Shown here in pieces: positions 26,601 through 38,600 of a stretch of DNA of 64,000 bases (position 1 is the stretch's first letter; every line of letters starts with the position of its first letter). A program made the position numbers and the translations under genes. The stretch spans positions 5,120,494 through 5,184,493 of the forward strand of contig QVOM02000115.1 in assembly GCA_003586115.2 (NCBI GenBank), in the 5' to 3' direction. Below the pieces are notes generated by a model. The model was not told the DNA's origin and did not search any database. It saw only the letters and a program-made list of their open reading frames with translations. This DNA comes from Salvator merianae. Lineage: Eukaryota > Chordata > Lepidosauria > Squamata > Teiidae.

Positions 26601-29600
26601 CGTGAGGGACGCTCTTGGACTCCCTGGGCCTGGGTCCAGGAGTGTGGGCCCCGCTGCAGCTTCCGCCACCGCATCTATGGGAGCCCTTGTGGAGAAGTGC
26701 CGCAGGATGGCTTCCCATTTGCACAGGAGTGTTAGCATGCAGAGGCTGCTCAGAGAGGCCCAGAGGGAGCGGCAGCTGCCGGAACATCAGATCCCCACTG
26801 ACGTTCCCACCCGGTGGAACTCCACCTACCTCCTGCTCCAGCGCCTTCTAGAGCAGGAGCCCGCCCTTCACACGCTCGCGATGAGGCATAACGTGGAGGA
26901 GTGCAGTCTCTCCCCGGAGGACTGGCGCACCATCACGGATGCTGTCAAGGTTCTCCGGTTCTTCGATCAGCTGACGAGGAAAATGAGTTCTGAGACAGCA
27001 ATGCTGAGCGTTGCGCTGACAGGCGCGATTGCCTTGGGCAAACGCCTTGCTGGGCTTCGGCCGCAGCTGAACACTGAGGCTGGACGGGCCTTGGCGAGTC
27101 GGCTGCAGGCTGGGGTTGAGAGGAGGCTGATTGAGCCCTTGCGACAGAAGCCTGCCTCCATTTTGGCCAGCCTTCTGGACCCAAGGGTTCGGGAGGCAGC
27201 TGTCCCAGAGGATCAGCTCCCTCGGTGGAGAGATCGCCTGGTCCAGGCAGTGAGGAGAGTCCAGACAGAGAGATTGGGGGGCCAGGCAGGGCACAGTGGA
27301 GGAGCGCCTGCTAGCAGTGCGTCCCCCGCTTCCAGTGGCGGAAGTTCCCCTGGTCCTAGTGGTAGCGGTCAGCCCAGCAGCGTGGTTTCACAGGCAGGTC
27401 ATGATGAGTGCCCAGACGACACAGAGTCTGACATTTTGGGACTCACTGACCTTCCCACGAGACGGCAGAGGCCAGCTTCCGTTGATAGTGCTGAGCAGTC
27501 CGTTCTGCAGTATCTTTCAGGGGAAGCGGCAGACGTGGACACGGTGCCATCCGAGTTTTGGGCGAAGCATCGCCAAATCTGGCCGGATTTGGAAGCTGTT
27601 GCCCGGAGGTACCTGTCAGCTCCACCGACATCCGTGCAGAGCGAGAGGGTGTTCTCCATGTCTGGTGATGTGTTGACATCTCATCGCTCTCACACGGGCG
27701 GCGAACTTGTGCAGCAGCTTGTCTTCCTAAAGGCCAACCTGCCCCTGCTGGGTTTTCCCGAGCTGCCTTTGGGGGATGAGTGACCAGACCATGGATCACT
27801 CCATCCCAACACTGCAGCACCATAGGCAGCCGGGACAAAAATGAGAAGAACTAGGTGGCCCAATAACCCCCAACAGGACCAGAAGAATAATTAAGCACCA
27901 AACCAGCAGGAAACTGTAGATAAGGAGAGCCACAAAGTAAGGGGCAGAAACACAGTGTATTGAATAGTAGGGGAAGCTGAGTAGGGACTTTATTAAGGGG
28001 TAAAAAACATTTGCTTTCTAACTGTCTATATTTCAGTTTGTCGGAGCAATCTCTTTCTCCGTGTCTGTGTCACGCTCAGGCACGTATGCATGCAGACACA
28101 CACGCACCGTGACGCAAACTCAAACTCAAGCACACACACACACACACACCAAGGACGCCAGGCCAATGATGACATGGGTACTAGGTACAGGTTACGCTCT
28201 GTGTCCCTGGGCCAGCAGAACTCATCAGGGTCCGCGCCCAAGGCCAGTCTGAGGCCTTGTCCGAGGTGGAGAACACACACCATCACCTCAATATGAAAAA
28301 GTCCCTCCCAGCCAGCCCTACCTGAGCAGAGGGGTATTTGAGACCCCGGGGACACCATGAGGCTATCTAGTCCAACCCATCACATGTACAAACAAAGCCG
28401 TGCCCTCTTTTACTTGGGTACAGCTCATATCTCTTTTGGAGTTTAACTGAACTGGCATGTGCAAAAAATTCCGTTGGCAAACTCTTCAACAGCTTGTAAG
28501 AGTTATATTTAAGCTGGAAGAACGTCTATTCTTGGGAGTTTGTGAGTTCACCATCACCATGTGTTACAATACATAACCTTCTACTGGCCGCTGTAATCTA
28601 CAGTGGCATCCTCTTATTCTAGGTTGTCTCATGCCCAACTGGAGCTTGTACCAGGCCACACATTTCCTATTTAGTTCTGCCATGGTCTGGTAAGGGGCAA
28701 CCTAGAGGAAGCGGAAACCTACCCGAAATAGAGTACGATTTTGAAACGGAATGCATGCACTTAAAAGTTTACACTTCCCACCCAGACTTTCCAAAGGAAT
28801 CAGGTACACAGAATCTGGATTAAGTAAGCAAAACAATTTTATTGGACTCAGGGATGGTCAGGTGGGGTATATGTACAAAGGGTTAGGGATAGGGATAGGT
28901 GGGGCACTGAACAGCAGTATTTTTAACATTAGTAAAACAAAACCTTATCAAATACAGAAAACTATTTACATGTGCGGCAGCAATGCAGGCAGGCCAGGCA
29001 GGACTTCAGAACCTGCAGGGGGAAATAATTGCTGATCAGGCATCGTGCAGGTTTCCCAGGAAATTTGAGGGAAAGGGCACAACAGTCAAATTGAATTCCA
29101 GCAGTAGCTGCTGGCAGAGGAGCATAGGATGAACGGCTCCTCCAACCCCTCGAGGGCCCTGGAAGATAATGACTCGCCATGCATGCTGCCCATTCCAGGA
29201 ACTTGCTGCAGCTGTTTGCCCTGCTGAACCCTATCCCGCTGTCTTCCCTACCAACGCGGTACTACTGCCTCTGGCCATAGGCCCTCACTCACCTTGCGGG
29301 CCTCTCCGGGGGAGCCTGCCCCCGGAGAGCATCCCTCAGCTCCAGCACCGCATTGCCTATCATGTTGAGGCGGGCATCCATAGCCTCCACCTGCCCCTGC
29401 AGAACCTGCATTCCCCTTTCCACCGCAGAAGCCCTCGCGTTGCACTGCTGGTCTGTGGAAACATAAGAGGAGGAAATTAGGACCGATACACATCTGCCCA
29501 GATGCTCCACACATCCCCAGTCACGNNNNNNNNNNNNNNNNNNNNNNNNNNNNNNNNNNNNNNNNNNNNNNNNNNNNNNNNNNNNNNNNNNNNNNNNNNN

Positions 29601-32600
29601 NNNNNNNNNNNNNNNNNNNNNNNNNNNNNNNNNNNNNNNNNNNNNNNNNNNNNNNNNNNNNNNNNNNNNNNNNNNNNNNNNNNNNNNNNNNNNNNNNNNN
29701 NNNNNNNNNNNNNNNNNNNNNNNNNTTCCTAAAGGCCAACCTGCCCCTGCTGGGTTTTCCCGAGCTGCCTTTGGGGGATGAGTGACCAGACCATGGATCA
29801 CTCCATCCCAACACTGCAGCACCATAGGCAGCCGGGACAAAAATGAGAAGAACTAGGTGGCCCAATAACCCCCAACAGGACCAGAAGAATAATTAAGCAC
29901 CAAACCAGCAGGAAACTGTAGATAAGGAGAGCCACAAAGTAAGGGGCAGAAACACAGTGTATTGAATAGTAGGGGAAGCTGAGTAGGGACTTTATTAAGG
30001 GGTAAAAAAGGCATTTGCTTTCTAACTGTTTATATTTCAGTTTGTCGGAGCAATCTCTTTCTCCGTGTCTGTGTCACGCTCAGGCACGTATGCATGCAGA
30101 CACACACGCACCGTGACGCAAACTCAAGCACACACACACACACACACACACCAAGGACGCCAGGCCAATGATGACATGGGTACTAGGTACAGGTTACGCT
30201 CTGTGTCCCTGGGCCAGCAGAACCCATCAGGGTCCGCGCCCAAGGCCAGTCTGAGGCCTTATCCGAGGTGGAGAACACACACCATCACCTCAATATGAAA
30301 AAGTCCCTCCCAGCCAGCCCTACCTGAGCAGAGGGGTATTTGAGACCCCGGGGACACCATGAGGCTATCTAGTCCAACCCATCACATGTACAAACAAAGC
30401 CGTGCCCTCTTTTACTTGGGTACAGCTCATATCTCTTTTGGAGTTTAACTGAACTGGCATGTGCAAAAAATTCCGTTGGCAAACTCTTCAACAGCTTGTA
30501 AGAGTTATATTTAAGCTGGAAGAACGTCTATTCTTGGGAGTTTGTGAGTTCACCATCACCATGTGTTACAATACATAACCTTCTACTGGCCGCTGTAATC
30601 TACAGCGGCATCCTCTTATTCTAGGTTGTCTCATGCCCAACTGGAGCTTGTACCAGGCCACACATTTCCTATTTAGTTCTGCCATGGTCTGGTAAGGGGC
30701 AACCTAGAGGAAGCGGAAACCTACCCGAAATAGAGTACGATTTTGAAACGGAATGCATGCACTTAAAAGTTTACACTTCCCACCCAGACTTTCCAAAGGA
30801 ATCAGGTACACAGAATCTGGATTAAGTAAGCAAAACAATTTTATTGGACTCAGGGATGGTCAGGTGGGGTATATGTACAAAGGGTTAGGGATAGGGATAG
30901 GTGGGGCACTGAACAGCAGTATTTTAAACATTAGTAAAACAAAACCTTATCAAATACAGAAAACTATTTACATGTGCGGCAGCAATGCAGGCAGGCCAGG
31001 CAGGACTTCAGAACCTGCAGGGGGAAATAATTGCTGATCAGGCATCGTGCAGGTTTCCCAGGAAATTTGAGGGAAAGGGCACAACAGTCAAATTGAATTC
31101 CAGCAGTAGCTGCTGGCAGAGGAGCATAGGATGAACGGCTCCTCCAACCCCTCGAGGGCCCTGGAAGATAATGACTCGCCACGCATGCTGCCCATTCCAG
31201 GAACTTGCTGCAGCTGTTTGCCCTGCTGAACCCTATCCCGCTGTCTTCCCTACCAACGCGGTACTACTGCCTCTGGCCATAGGCCCTCACTCACCTTGCG
31301 GGCCTCTCCGGGGGAGCCTGCCCCCGGAGAGCATCCCTCAGCTCCAGCACCGCATTGCCTATCATGTTGAGGCGGGCATCCATAGCCTCCACCTGCCCCT
31401 GCAGAACCTGCATTCCCCTTTCCACCGCAGAAGCCCTCGCGTTGCACTGCTGGTCTGTGGAAACATAAGAGGAGGAAATTAGGATCGATCCACATCTGCC
31501 CAGATGCTCCACACATCCCCAGTCACTCAAAGGAGGCAAGGGCGCGCTTCGCCCTGCACAGCAACACCAACGTGTGAACAGCAAAAAAACCAGGGATACT
31601 CACGGTGCGTGGCCATTGCCCTCTGCATCCGAGCATGGGACTCCAGGACCTCCTCGAGGCAGGTGGTCTGGGTCCCATGCTCCAGCTGGACAGTCTGGGT
31701 GGCCGCATTGCAACAGCGAGGGCGGGGTTGTTGCTCCTCCTCCTCTGTGCTGATCTGCAGGGCACTTGTGGAGGGGCCTGAGCCCTCTGAGGATGGGCCT
31801 CCTGCTGGGCATCCTGTAAAGTGAGAGCAGAACAGGTGGCTCAGCAGCCAACAGGATGCAATGGGGATTGGTGCAAGAGGGATCTGCTGCCAGTAACACC
31901 AGTCCCCTAATGGCAGTGATGCAGGGTGGGCGGAAACGGCTGGGGAATAAGGGCCGGTGCAATACTCACTGCTTTCCTGTGTGTGTGGGGGGGATGCCGC
32001 ACCAGGCACACATCTAAGTGCTACAGCTGGGAAGAAGGAGAGAGGAAAGGAATATAACAACATTTCAATTCAACAGCAAGATGAGTGTCACTGGAAGTGC
32101 ACCTTCTGCCCTGATCAGCATTGGCAGCTGGGTAGGGCAGGGAGGGAACTGATGGAATGGATCAATGAATCAGGCCCACTTCCCCATTTCGGACAGGCTT
32201 GCAGCCCGCCCGCCCGCCCGCCAAGGAAGCTAGCTGTATCCTGCTTCATGTAGCCCCCCTGCAAGCAAAGTTACAGTGAACGCCCCTGCTGCTGCCCTCC
32301 ATCGCAGGATCCTCCTGCAGAAGGATGCCTGGTGGGTCAGTGTGTGTTGGGGCTGGGGCTCCTTCCAGCACTGCGGGTGGTTCTGCTCAGGGGGAGGATA
32401 GAGGAAAGAACCACAATGAACACCTGACGGCCTGACAATTCCCATTTTTGTCTGGGTTCACAAACCTCCACCTGTTCCCTGCTATTCCCTCATTCTTAGT
32501 AGTGTCCCCACAGCATCCCTTCCAAAGGGCAACACCAACGTACCTTCTACTGGCTCTGCAGCTGGCCGCTCCTCCTCCTCCTCTTGCTCCTCAGGAGAAC

Positions 32601-35600
32601 GTGCTCCGGCTGGAAAGCAATAATGTCACACTGTTCAGAGGTTGTCAGTTGGGCCAACTGCATAAGAAAGCGTTACCCACCCACCGTACTTGATGCCATC
32701 CAGCCATGTATGTGGCAGAAATAAGGAGTTCATGTTTAATGTGAGACCATCATGTATTACAGCCAGCATTATGGTTCTGTACCTTCCCCCCCCCCCGCAT
32801 AAGGTCCCAGTCAAACAAATCAGCAGTTCCTTCCCACTGAAATCAAGAGTGCAAGCAGCTAACAATAACACTTATTATATCATTGCCCCAACTGCCAAGA
32901 GAGTGGCAGATGCGCACAAGCGGTCAGGCCACATCTGGCAATCCATATTTATTTTAGGGGGCAGTAGGGGGGCGTTTCAATGACAAGAAGGAACAACGTA
33001 CCTGAACTGGCCTTGTGGCGATGTCTCCAGTGTGGTTTCCCAGCAACCACCCAGAGCTGTCGGAGGAGGGGGTAGTGAGGTGGCCTCTTCTGGCGCGGGG
33101 GAGAGCCATCATGGGCCTCCAGGGCTCCGTAGAAAGCGGCCCTGAGCCCCTTGAATTTTAGACGGCATTGTGCCACGGAGCGCCTGAATCCCTGCACCTG
33201 CAGACTTCTCGATGCCTCTAAGAAGAGGCTTCGATTTTGCCTGCAGGTGCAGGTCATCAGACGCTCTCGCGGCCCATTGGCTGCTAGCAGTGCCTCCAGC
33301 AGGGCCTGGATCTCTTCTGGCTGCCAGTACAAATAACGGCTTGCCATTTTTCCCTACGAGGTGACCATTAAATAGATCCCGCCCACTGAAGTTTTATTGG
33401 CCTGTGAAACCTGCTCTGGGATTGGCTGCCTAGGATCACAGTAGTGATTCACCCTCTCCACGGCAGCTGGGGTCTTCTGACCTCCTTGCCCAACATGCCC
33501 TCTTATCAGTGGGTATGCCCTGCCTGGGCAGGCACTTTCAAAAAGCTTTCCAAAAAAAACACACACCTTTCACTGGCTCTCAAAGCTAGTAGTAAGTTAC
33601 CTCATATGATCCCCGTTAGACGGCTCTCACGGTCTCTCGCGCTGAAGCTCGCTCCTTTCCCTTTTCTTCCTTTAGCAGCCAGCCAGCAGCAGCAACATTT
33701 TGATTTCCACGGATCATTCGTTGCCTCGCGACTTCGTAGTAACCTCGGTTAATTTTTTTTCCACAAGTGCCTCGCCTAGTCCTACTCATTGTACGAGGTG
33801 GGCGGGCTCAGTCAGTGACGGTCAAAGCAGTTGCCTTCAGCTAAGCGAGTAATTTAGAAGATTTGGAGGCAGCCGCAGGATGAAATAACTGAGAAAAGCA
33901 GCGAAATGACGCATCGTCGTCTTGCACTACGTTCCAAAAAGTATAATTATACCACCATCAAACAAATTTTATTAACGCCCTAGCCATCTGACTTTCTCAT
34001 CCTCATGCGATGCGATCCGATGCGAGGCGGGCAAAGAGTTAAAAAAAAAACCCGTCGTCTAAGTCTTTCCTACGGTGATGCATTACAATTTCCAACCCCT
34101 AGAGGCAGAGTCTGTAGGCTGCGAAGCCACCGCACTTCGTAGCTTCGTAGTTTTCGCTGCGGAAAAAAAAAAGATGAAAACGGCCGTTTGCGGCGAGTGG
34201 CGAAGGTCCCAAAAATTTACAAAAATGGACGGGACTTTCACCATTCGCATTTGTAGTAGAGGTGCCACTTCGCATTCGATGCGAAAGTCGCGAAGCAACG
34301 AAATTCGTACGAAATTTCGTTGCTTCGAAACTTCGTGCACACCCCTACTAGTAATCACTTCAGATCACTATAGCACACAGCTGTTCTGCAGATTTTGCTT
34401 GGCTAGTGAAAAAGGTCTAAAAGGCTTCCCTTGGGCTTCTTCAAACAGGATGCACCTCTTTTAACACTTCTGTTTAGAAAGATACATCATAGCTAGAGGA
34501 CCTGTGCTTTTCCTTAGCAACCATGTGTATAATGTCTGTAAACAAAGGACAATGGATAAGCAACATTCCTACAGACTTGACACTAAAACTAAAATATAAA
34601 TAAAAAGTCAAGTTCAGTACAAGCTTGAAGCTAGATCACTTTATTGAAGCTATCCAGGATTGCTTTAAACAAGTGAAGTCACATTTTAACAACTGTCCAA
34701 AAGTAAGATTCATTTGATGGCATAAGTGACTGTTGATTCAGTGACCTAGATGGCTGTGATTCAGTGATACAAAGCAAGAGTGCAGGTAAGGCAAATCTGG
34801 TCTCTGACAAAGAAAGGAAACCGGGATCCTCATGCCATGGAAGCTGAAACCCTAAACATTTATTGAGTGCAGTGATGAATAATCACGAAGATCAGCAGTC
34901 AGTCAGAACCTTCCCAGGACATCCTTTTGATTTCCTGTACCCCTGGCAAACTAAACAACAACATAAAACTGTCCAATAAAAGAACTACAACTTTTAATTT
35001 CCAGAAAAAGAAATGTTTATAGATACACAATTAAATGGATCTTTTTAAAGTAATGGCAGAACAGAGTAAAAACGTTGAAAAGCAGGGGAACACCCTGCAC
35101 ACTGATGCAAGCAGCTTGGGAAAGCAGTAGATTCCCTCTCACTCAAGCACCAGATTGAAGCCTTTGGGGTAAAGTTAAGAACAGGTAAAGAAATCTACAG
35201 TCTATGTGCTTTTCCACCCAACAACCCCAGCATTGGGTAGAAAGAAGGGAGCCCTTTAGATAGAAGGACCCACTGAGAAAATGTGAGGGCATAGAAGGAA
35301 GTTTTCACCTGCTTCCTTTTAAGAAGGCTCTCAAAAATCCAGCAGTGATGCAGGTGGCTCCAGCTACATTGGGCTGAGCTGTTGCCACCAAAAGAAAATG
35401 GTGGAGACTTGTTTCTAGGGGAGAGACATAGGCCTAGAGAGAAACTACTTGGAGGGGAAAAGCTGCACCGCACCCATCAAAGGGATTCCCCGCCACCCCC
35501 AGAAACATTCATTTACGGTCAAGCTTAATATTTTAAAGAATCTGATTGCAGCCTGTGAATTTTTTATTATGCTGTGATTGGGCAGTCAATAAAATGGGCA

Positions 35601-38600
35601 GAACCTAACTTGGACTGTGCACCCATATTTTCGTCCTCAGAATTTTTTTTCTCAGTTGAGAAAGCCTGGTTGGGAGGAGAAGTAGGATGGATAAGGAAAC
35701 ATCTGATTGACTGGAGGGGCTTCTGAAGAGGGGATGATGAGTGAACACTGCATCTTTAATTAGTAATAAATGCCTCTGGCTGGGAGTCATCAGCATACTG
35801 ATATACCTAACTGTGCATTCTCTAATAACTGCTCCCACTGACTTCACAGAGATGTTTAGAAATGTAGGATGCATTTTTGGAACTAGCCCCACCAGTCAGC
35901 TGTCACTGTTCTCTGGAATCAGTCCTAGAGATAGAAGCAGAATGCTCTTAACACTGTACCCCAAATTCCTAATTTCTGACATCTGAGTTATCAAGGATAA
36001 CTAGAAGAGTTCAGTGTTCTCTCCCAACAGAGGTTTTAATCTAGCATGACCAAGGAAGTTTCCCCGAACGTGTCCATTAAATTTTGTCACAGCATGCTTC
36101 CAGTTGCTAGCCTATTTATCATTTGGAAAAATTCTTCAGGCTGACTACAGTAGTCCAATCTGGAAGTTACCAGAGCATGAATTACTGTGGCAAACGTAAC
36201 TTTGACCAGAAGGGTTCATACCTGGCAAACCAGCCAAAATGGCAAACAGACACTGCTGGTCACCCCTTCCACCTGAACTTTAAGCATCAATGGAGAATCC
36301 ATGAGTATCCCTAGATTTTGTACCTCTTCCGTCCGGGGCAATACAACCTCTCTAAGAACAGAATGCCTCCCTACTTAATGTACCAAGACCCTGTGATACA
36401 TAGCATCACTGTCTTCTCATGGATTCAGCTTCGATTTATTGGCCCCCATTCAGCCAATTACTGCCTCTAAGCACTGTCAAGCATCTCAACCATCTGCTCT
36501 AATTCAGATGGCACAGAGAGATAGAGCTGAGTGTTATCTGTATTTTGATGGCAGCTGATTCCAGATGTCCTGATGACCTTTCCCAGTGGCTTCTTTACAG
36601 ATGGTAATGTGCGTTGGAGATAAGTTTGATGCCTGAGGTACCCCACAAGTTAGTTCCCAGGGTGTCAAGCAGTAATCTCCAACAACTACTCTCTGGCGTT
36701 GCCCTTGGAGATAGGAGGGGAGCCGTCACAATGCAGTATCTCCAACTCCCAAACTCAGTAATCTTTCCAGAAAGATGCCATAGTTAATGATATCAAAAGC
36801 CACTGAGAGATCAAGAAGAACCAGCACATTCTCTGTTTTTCTCCTGAAGGTCATCACCAGGATGATCAAGCCAGGTTTAGTGTCATAACTGGGCCTAAAG
36901 CCAAACTGAAATGGATTTAGATAATCAGCTTCCTCTAGGCATGCCTACAGATGAATGACCATGACCCTCCTGGTACCTTGCCCAGAAAGGATATGCTACC
37001 TATTGGGTACTAGTTGTTTAGCTCTTCTGAATCCAGAGAGGGCCTCTTGCGAAGAGGGTGCATCACTGGTTCTGTAACAGCTGGTGGAACGACTCCATTC
37101 CTCAAGGGGGCTTTAACCTCCTGGACCCACCCAGTCATACCCTGCCAGCTAGCTTTTACTAGACAAGAAGATCAAGGATCCAGAGAGCATGTCGTCAACT
37201 GATCCTAAATAAGTGGACCAGGTGCTTCTCAAATATGGCATCCAACTCTCCTGTGAATTTGGGCGACTTTGTCTCAGTCTGCCCTGCAAATTTGCAAAGG
37301 CAGATTTGGGATGTCAAATACCCTTGTTTCTATGGGCTTGATCTTAAGAGGCCATTCAGCAATAGAAAAAGCTCTGATGCATGGTTGCTTCAGGATGCAA
37401 TGGCAGTAGAACATAGTACTTTATCACTGCCACCACCACCAAATGATAGACACAATAATGCGCCCTAAACAGTGTTCCCACAAACTCACAATGGACTTGC
37501 ACTACTTTTGCTGTAGCTGTTAATTCCCCTGTTTCATCGCCTGTAGTTCCATGAAATACTAGAGTGCTTTATGAGTTCCACAGTGAAATCGAGAGCACTT
37601 GGGTATGATGCTGTTGATGGCTCTGCTGACCTTGCAGTTTGACAGAAATGCCAGAGTTTCAATGGGAGTCCTATCCATATCAACCGGAAAATATTTATTA
37701 TTTTTATTGTCAAGATTCCCAACCTGGTCCCCGGTTCAGACACAACAAAACCACTTCTGTGTATCTCAGTATACATCCCTCCATCTGGTGTAGTAACCAA
37801 CCTTGTCAAAACATTCTAGTATCCACCCTTTGTTCCTAAGCCTTGACCCTGCAGAAAGCTCTCCAGGCATTTACCCACCATTCCTTATATCCATGTACCA
37901 TGAAAACCCAGGGTCAATGAGGTAAACTAACACAGAATGCCTCATAGCCTGAATCGGCAAAGATGTCAATGCAGAGGCCATCTTTAGAATTATTATAGTG
38001 GTTTGAATTTTGTTCTGTGTGCTTCCTTGAAGTGTAATAGAAAAGAGAACAGTTAAAATGTGACGTAAAAATAAAAGGCTGGTTCTAGTCATGTTATTAT
38101 GCTCTTTCACATGCATTTGTTCAGATTTATTTTGGAAACTCTACTGCTTTCACTTTACCATTAACATTCCTGCTTCAATGCTCAGAGTTATTTGGAATCA
38201 TGTTGACAGCTCTACCTATTGTGCGATTCCAGAGCAAGATCAAAATCTTGTCAGAAGAGCCAACTAGGTCAGCTAGAAAAACCTTCAGAGCATGTAGGAG
38301 TCCATTGGAATTCAAATCTCTGAGGATGGACCACTTTTATGAGGACCTCCTATGCACATACAGTTATAGTTTGTTTTATTAGTAGTAGCAGTAGTTATAA
38401 TTACTCTGCAAGCATTATTGAAAGACAAGGTGGAAAACTACTCGGTGCCATGCAAATGTATTGGGTTTAACATTTAAGTACACCGATTACATGACACACA
38501 GATATAGGACCTACACGCTTTACAGATTCTGTGCGTGCGGCCTGTCATATAAATGTGACAAGCATACAGCTGTTGACAGTAAAATTCAAATGCCAATCTT

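Larger units (their letters stand above)
27724..29525. repeat. Left copy of 1.8-kb duplicated segment flanking the N gap
   Basis: The sequence from TTCCTAAAGGCC to CCCCAGTCAC recurs at 29726-31526 with an offset of 2,002 bases. It contains the last 20 codons of the transposase, the intergenic part and a copy of the last exon of the minus-strand gene. This copy ends exactly at the gap. It differs from the other by a few single bases, a 2-base indel near 28010 and the CA-tract arrangement. Confidence 0.95.
29726..31526. repeat. Right copy of 1.8-kb duplicated segment
   Basis: This copy begins at the first base after the gap and repeats 27724-29525. Beyond 31526 the sequence continues into the remaining exons of the minus-strand gene, whereas the left copy stops at the gap. 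Confidence 0.95.
23760..34347 (+). mobile_element. Two-gene hAT DNA transposon, complete ends
   Basis: The left end begins TAGGGATGTGCATGAA. The right end is the inverted complement of TAGGGGTGTGCACGAA, matching 14 of 16. Both are bounded by the 8-bp duplication CTAGTAAT. Subterminal DNA on both sides is packed with TTCG/CGAA motifs (for example CTTCGTTTTCG and AAATTTCGTTGCTTCG), probable transposase-binding repeats. Inside are a BED-hAT transposase gene on + (25217-27783) and a convergent Myb/SANT-like gene on - (33347-31291). The span is 10,588 bp including a 200-N gap and a probable false duplication. Collapsed, it would be about 8.6 kb, long for hAT elements (commonly 2.5-5 kb). GC-rich, CpG-bearing coding sequence and the perfect target duplication indicate a fairly recent insertion. 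Confidence 0.93.

Noticed and set aside
25729..27783. Domesticated ZBED host gene
   Set aside because: The ORF lies between intact TIRs and an exact target duplication inside another gene's intron, so it is transposon-borne.
29289..29452. Second independent copy of the Myb/SANT-like gene
   Set aside because: It is one exon only, ending at the gap, and nearly identical to 31454-31291; best explained by an unmerged assembly overlap.
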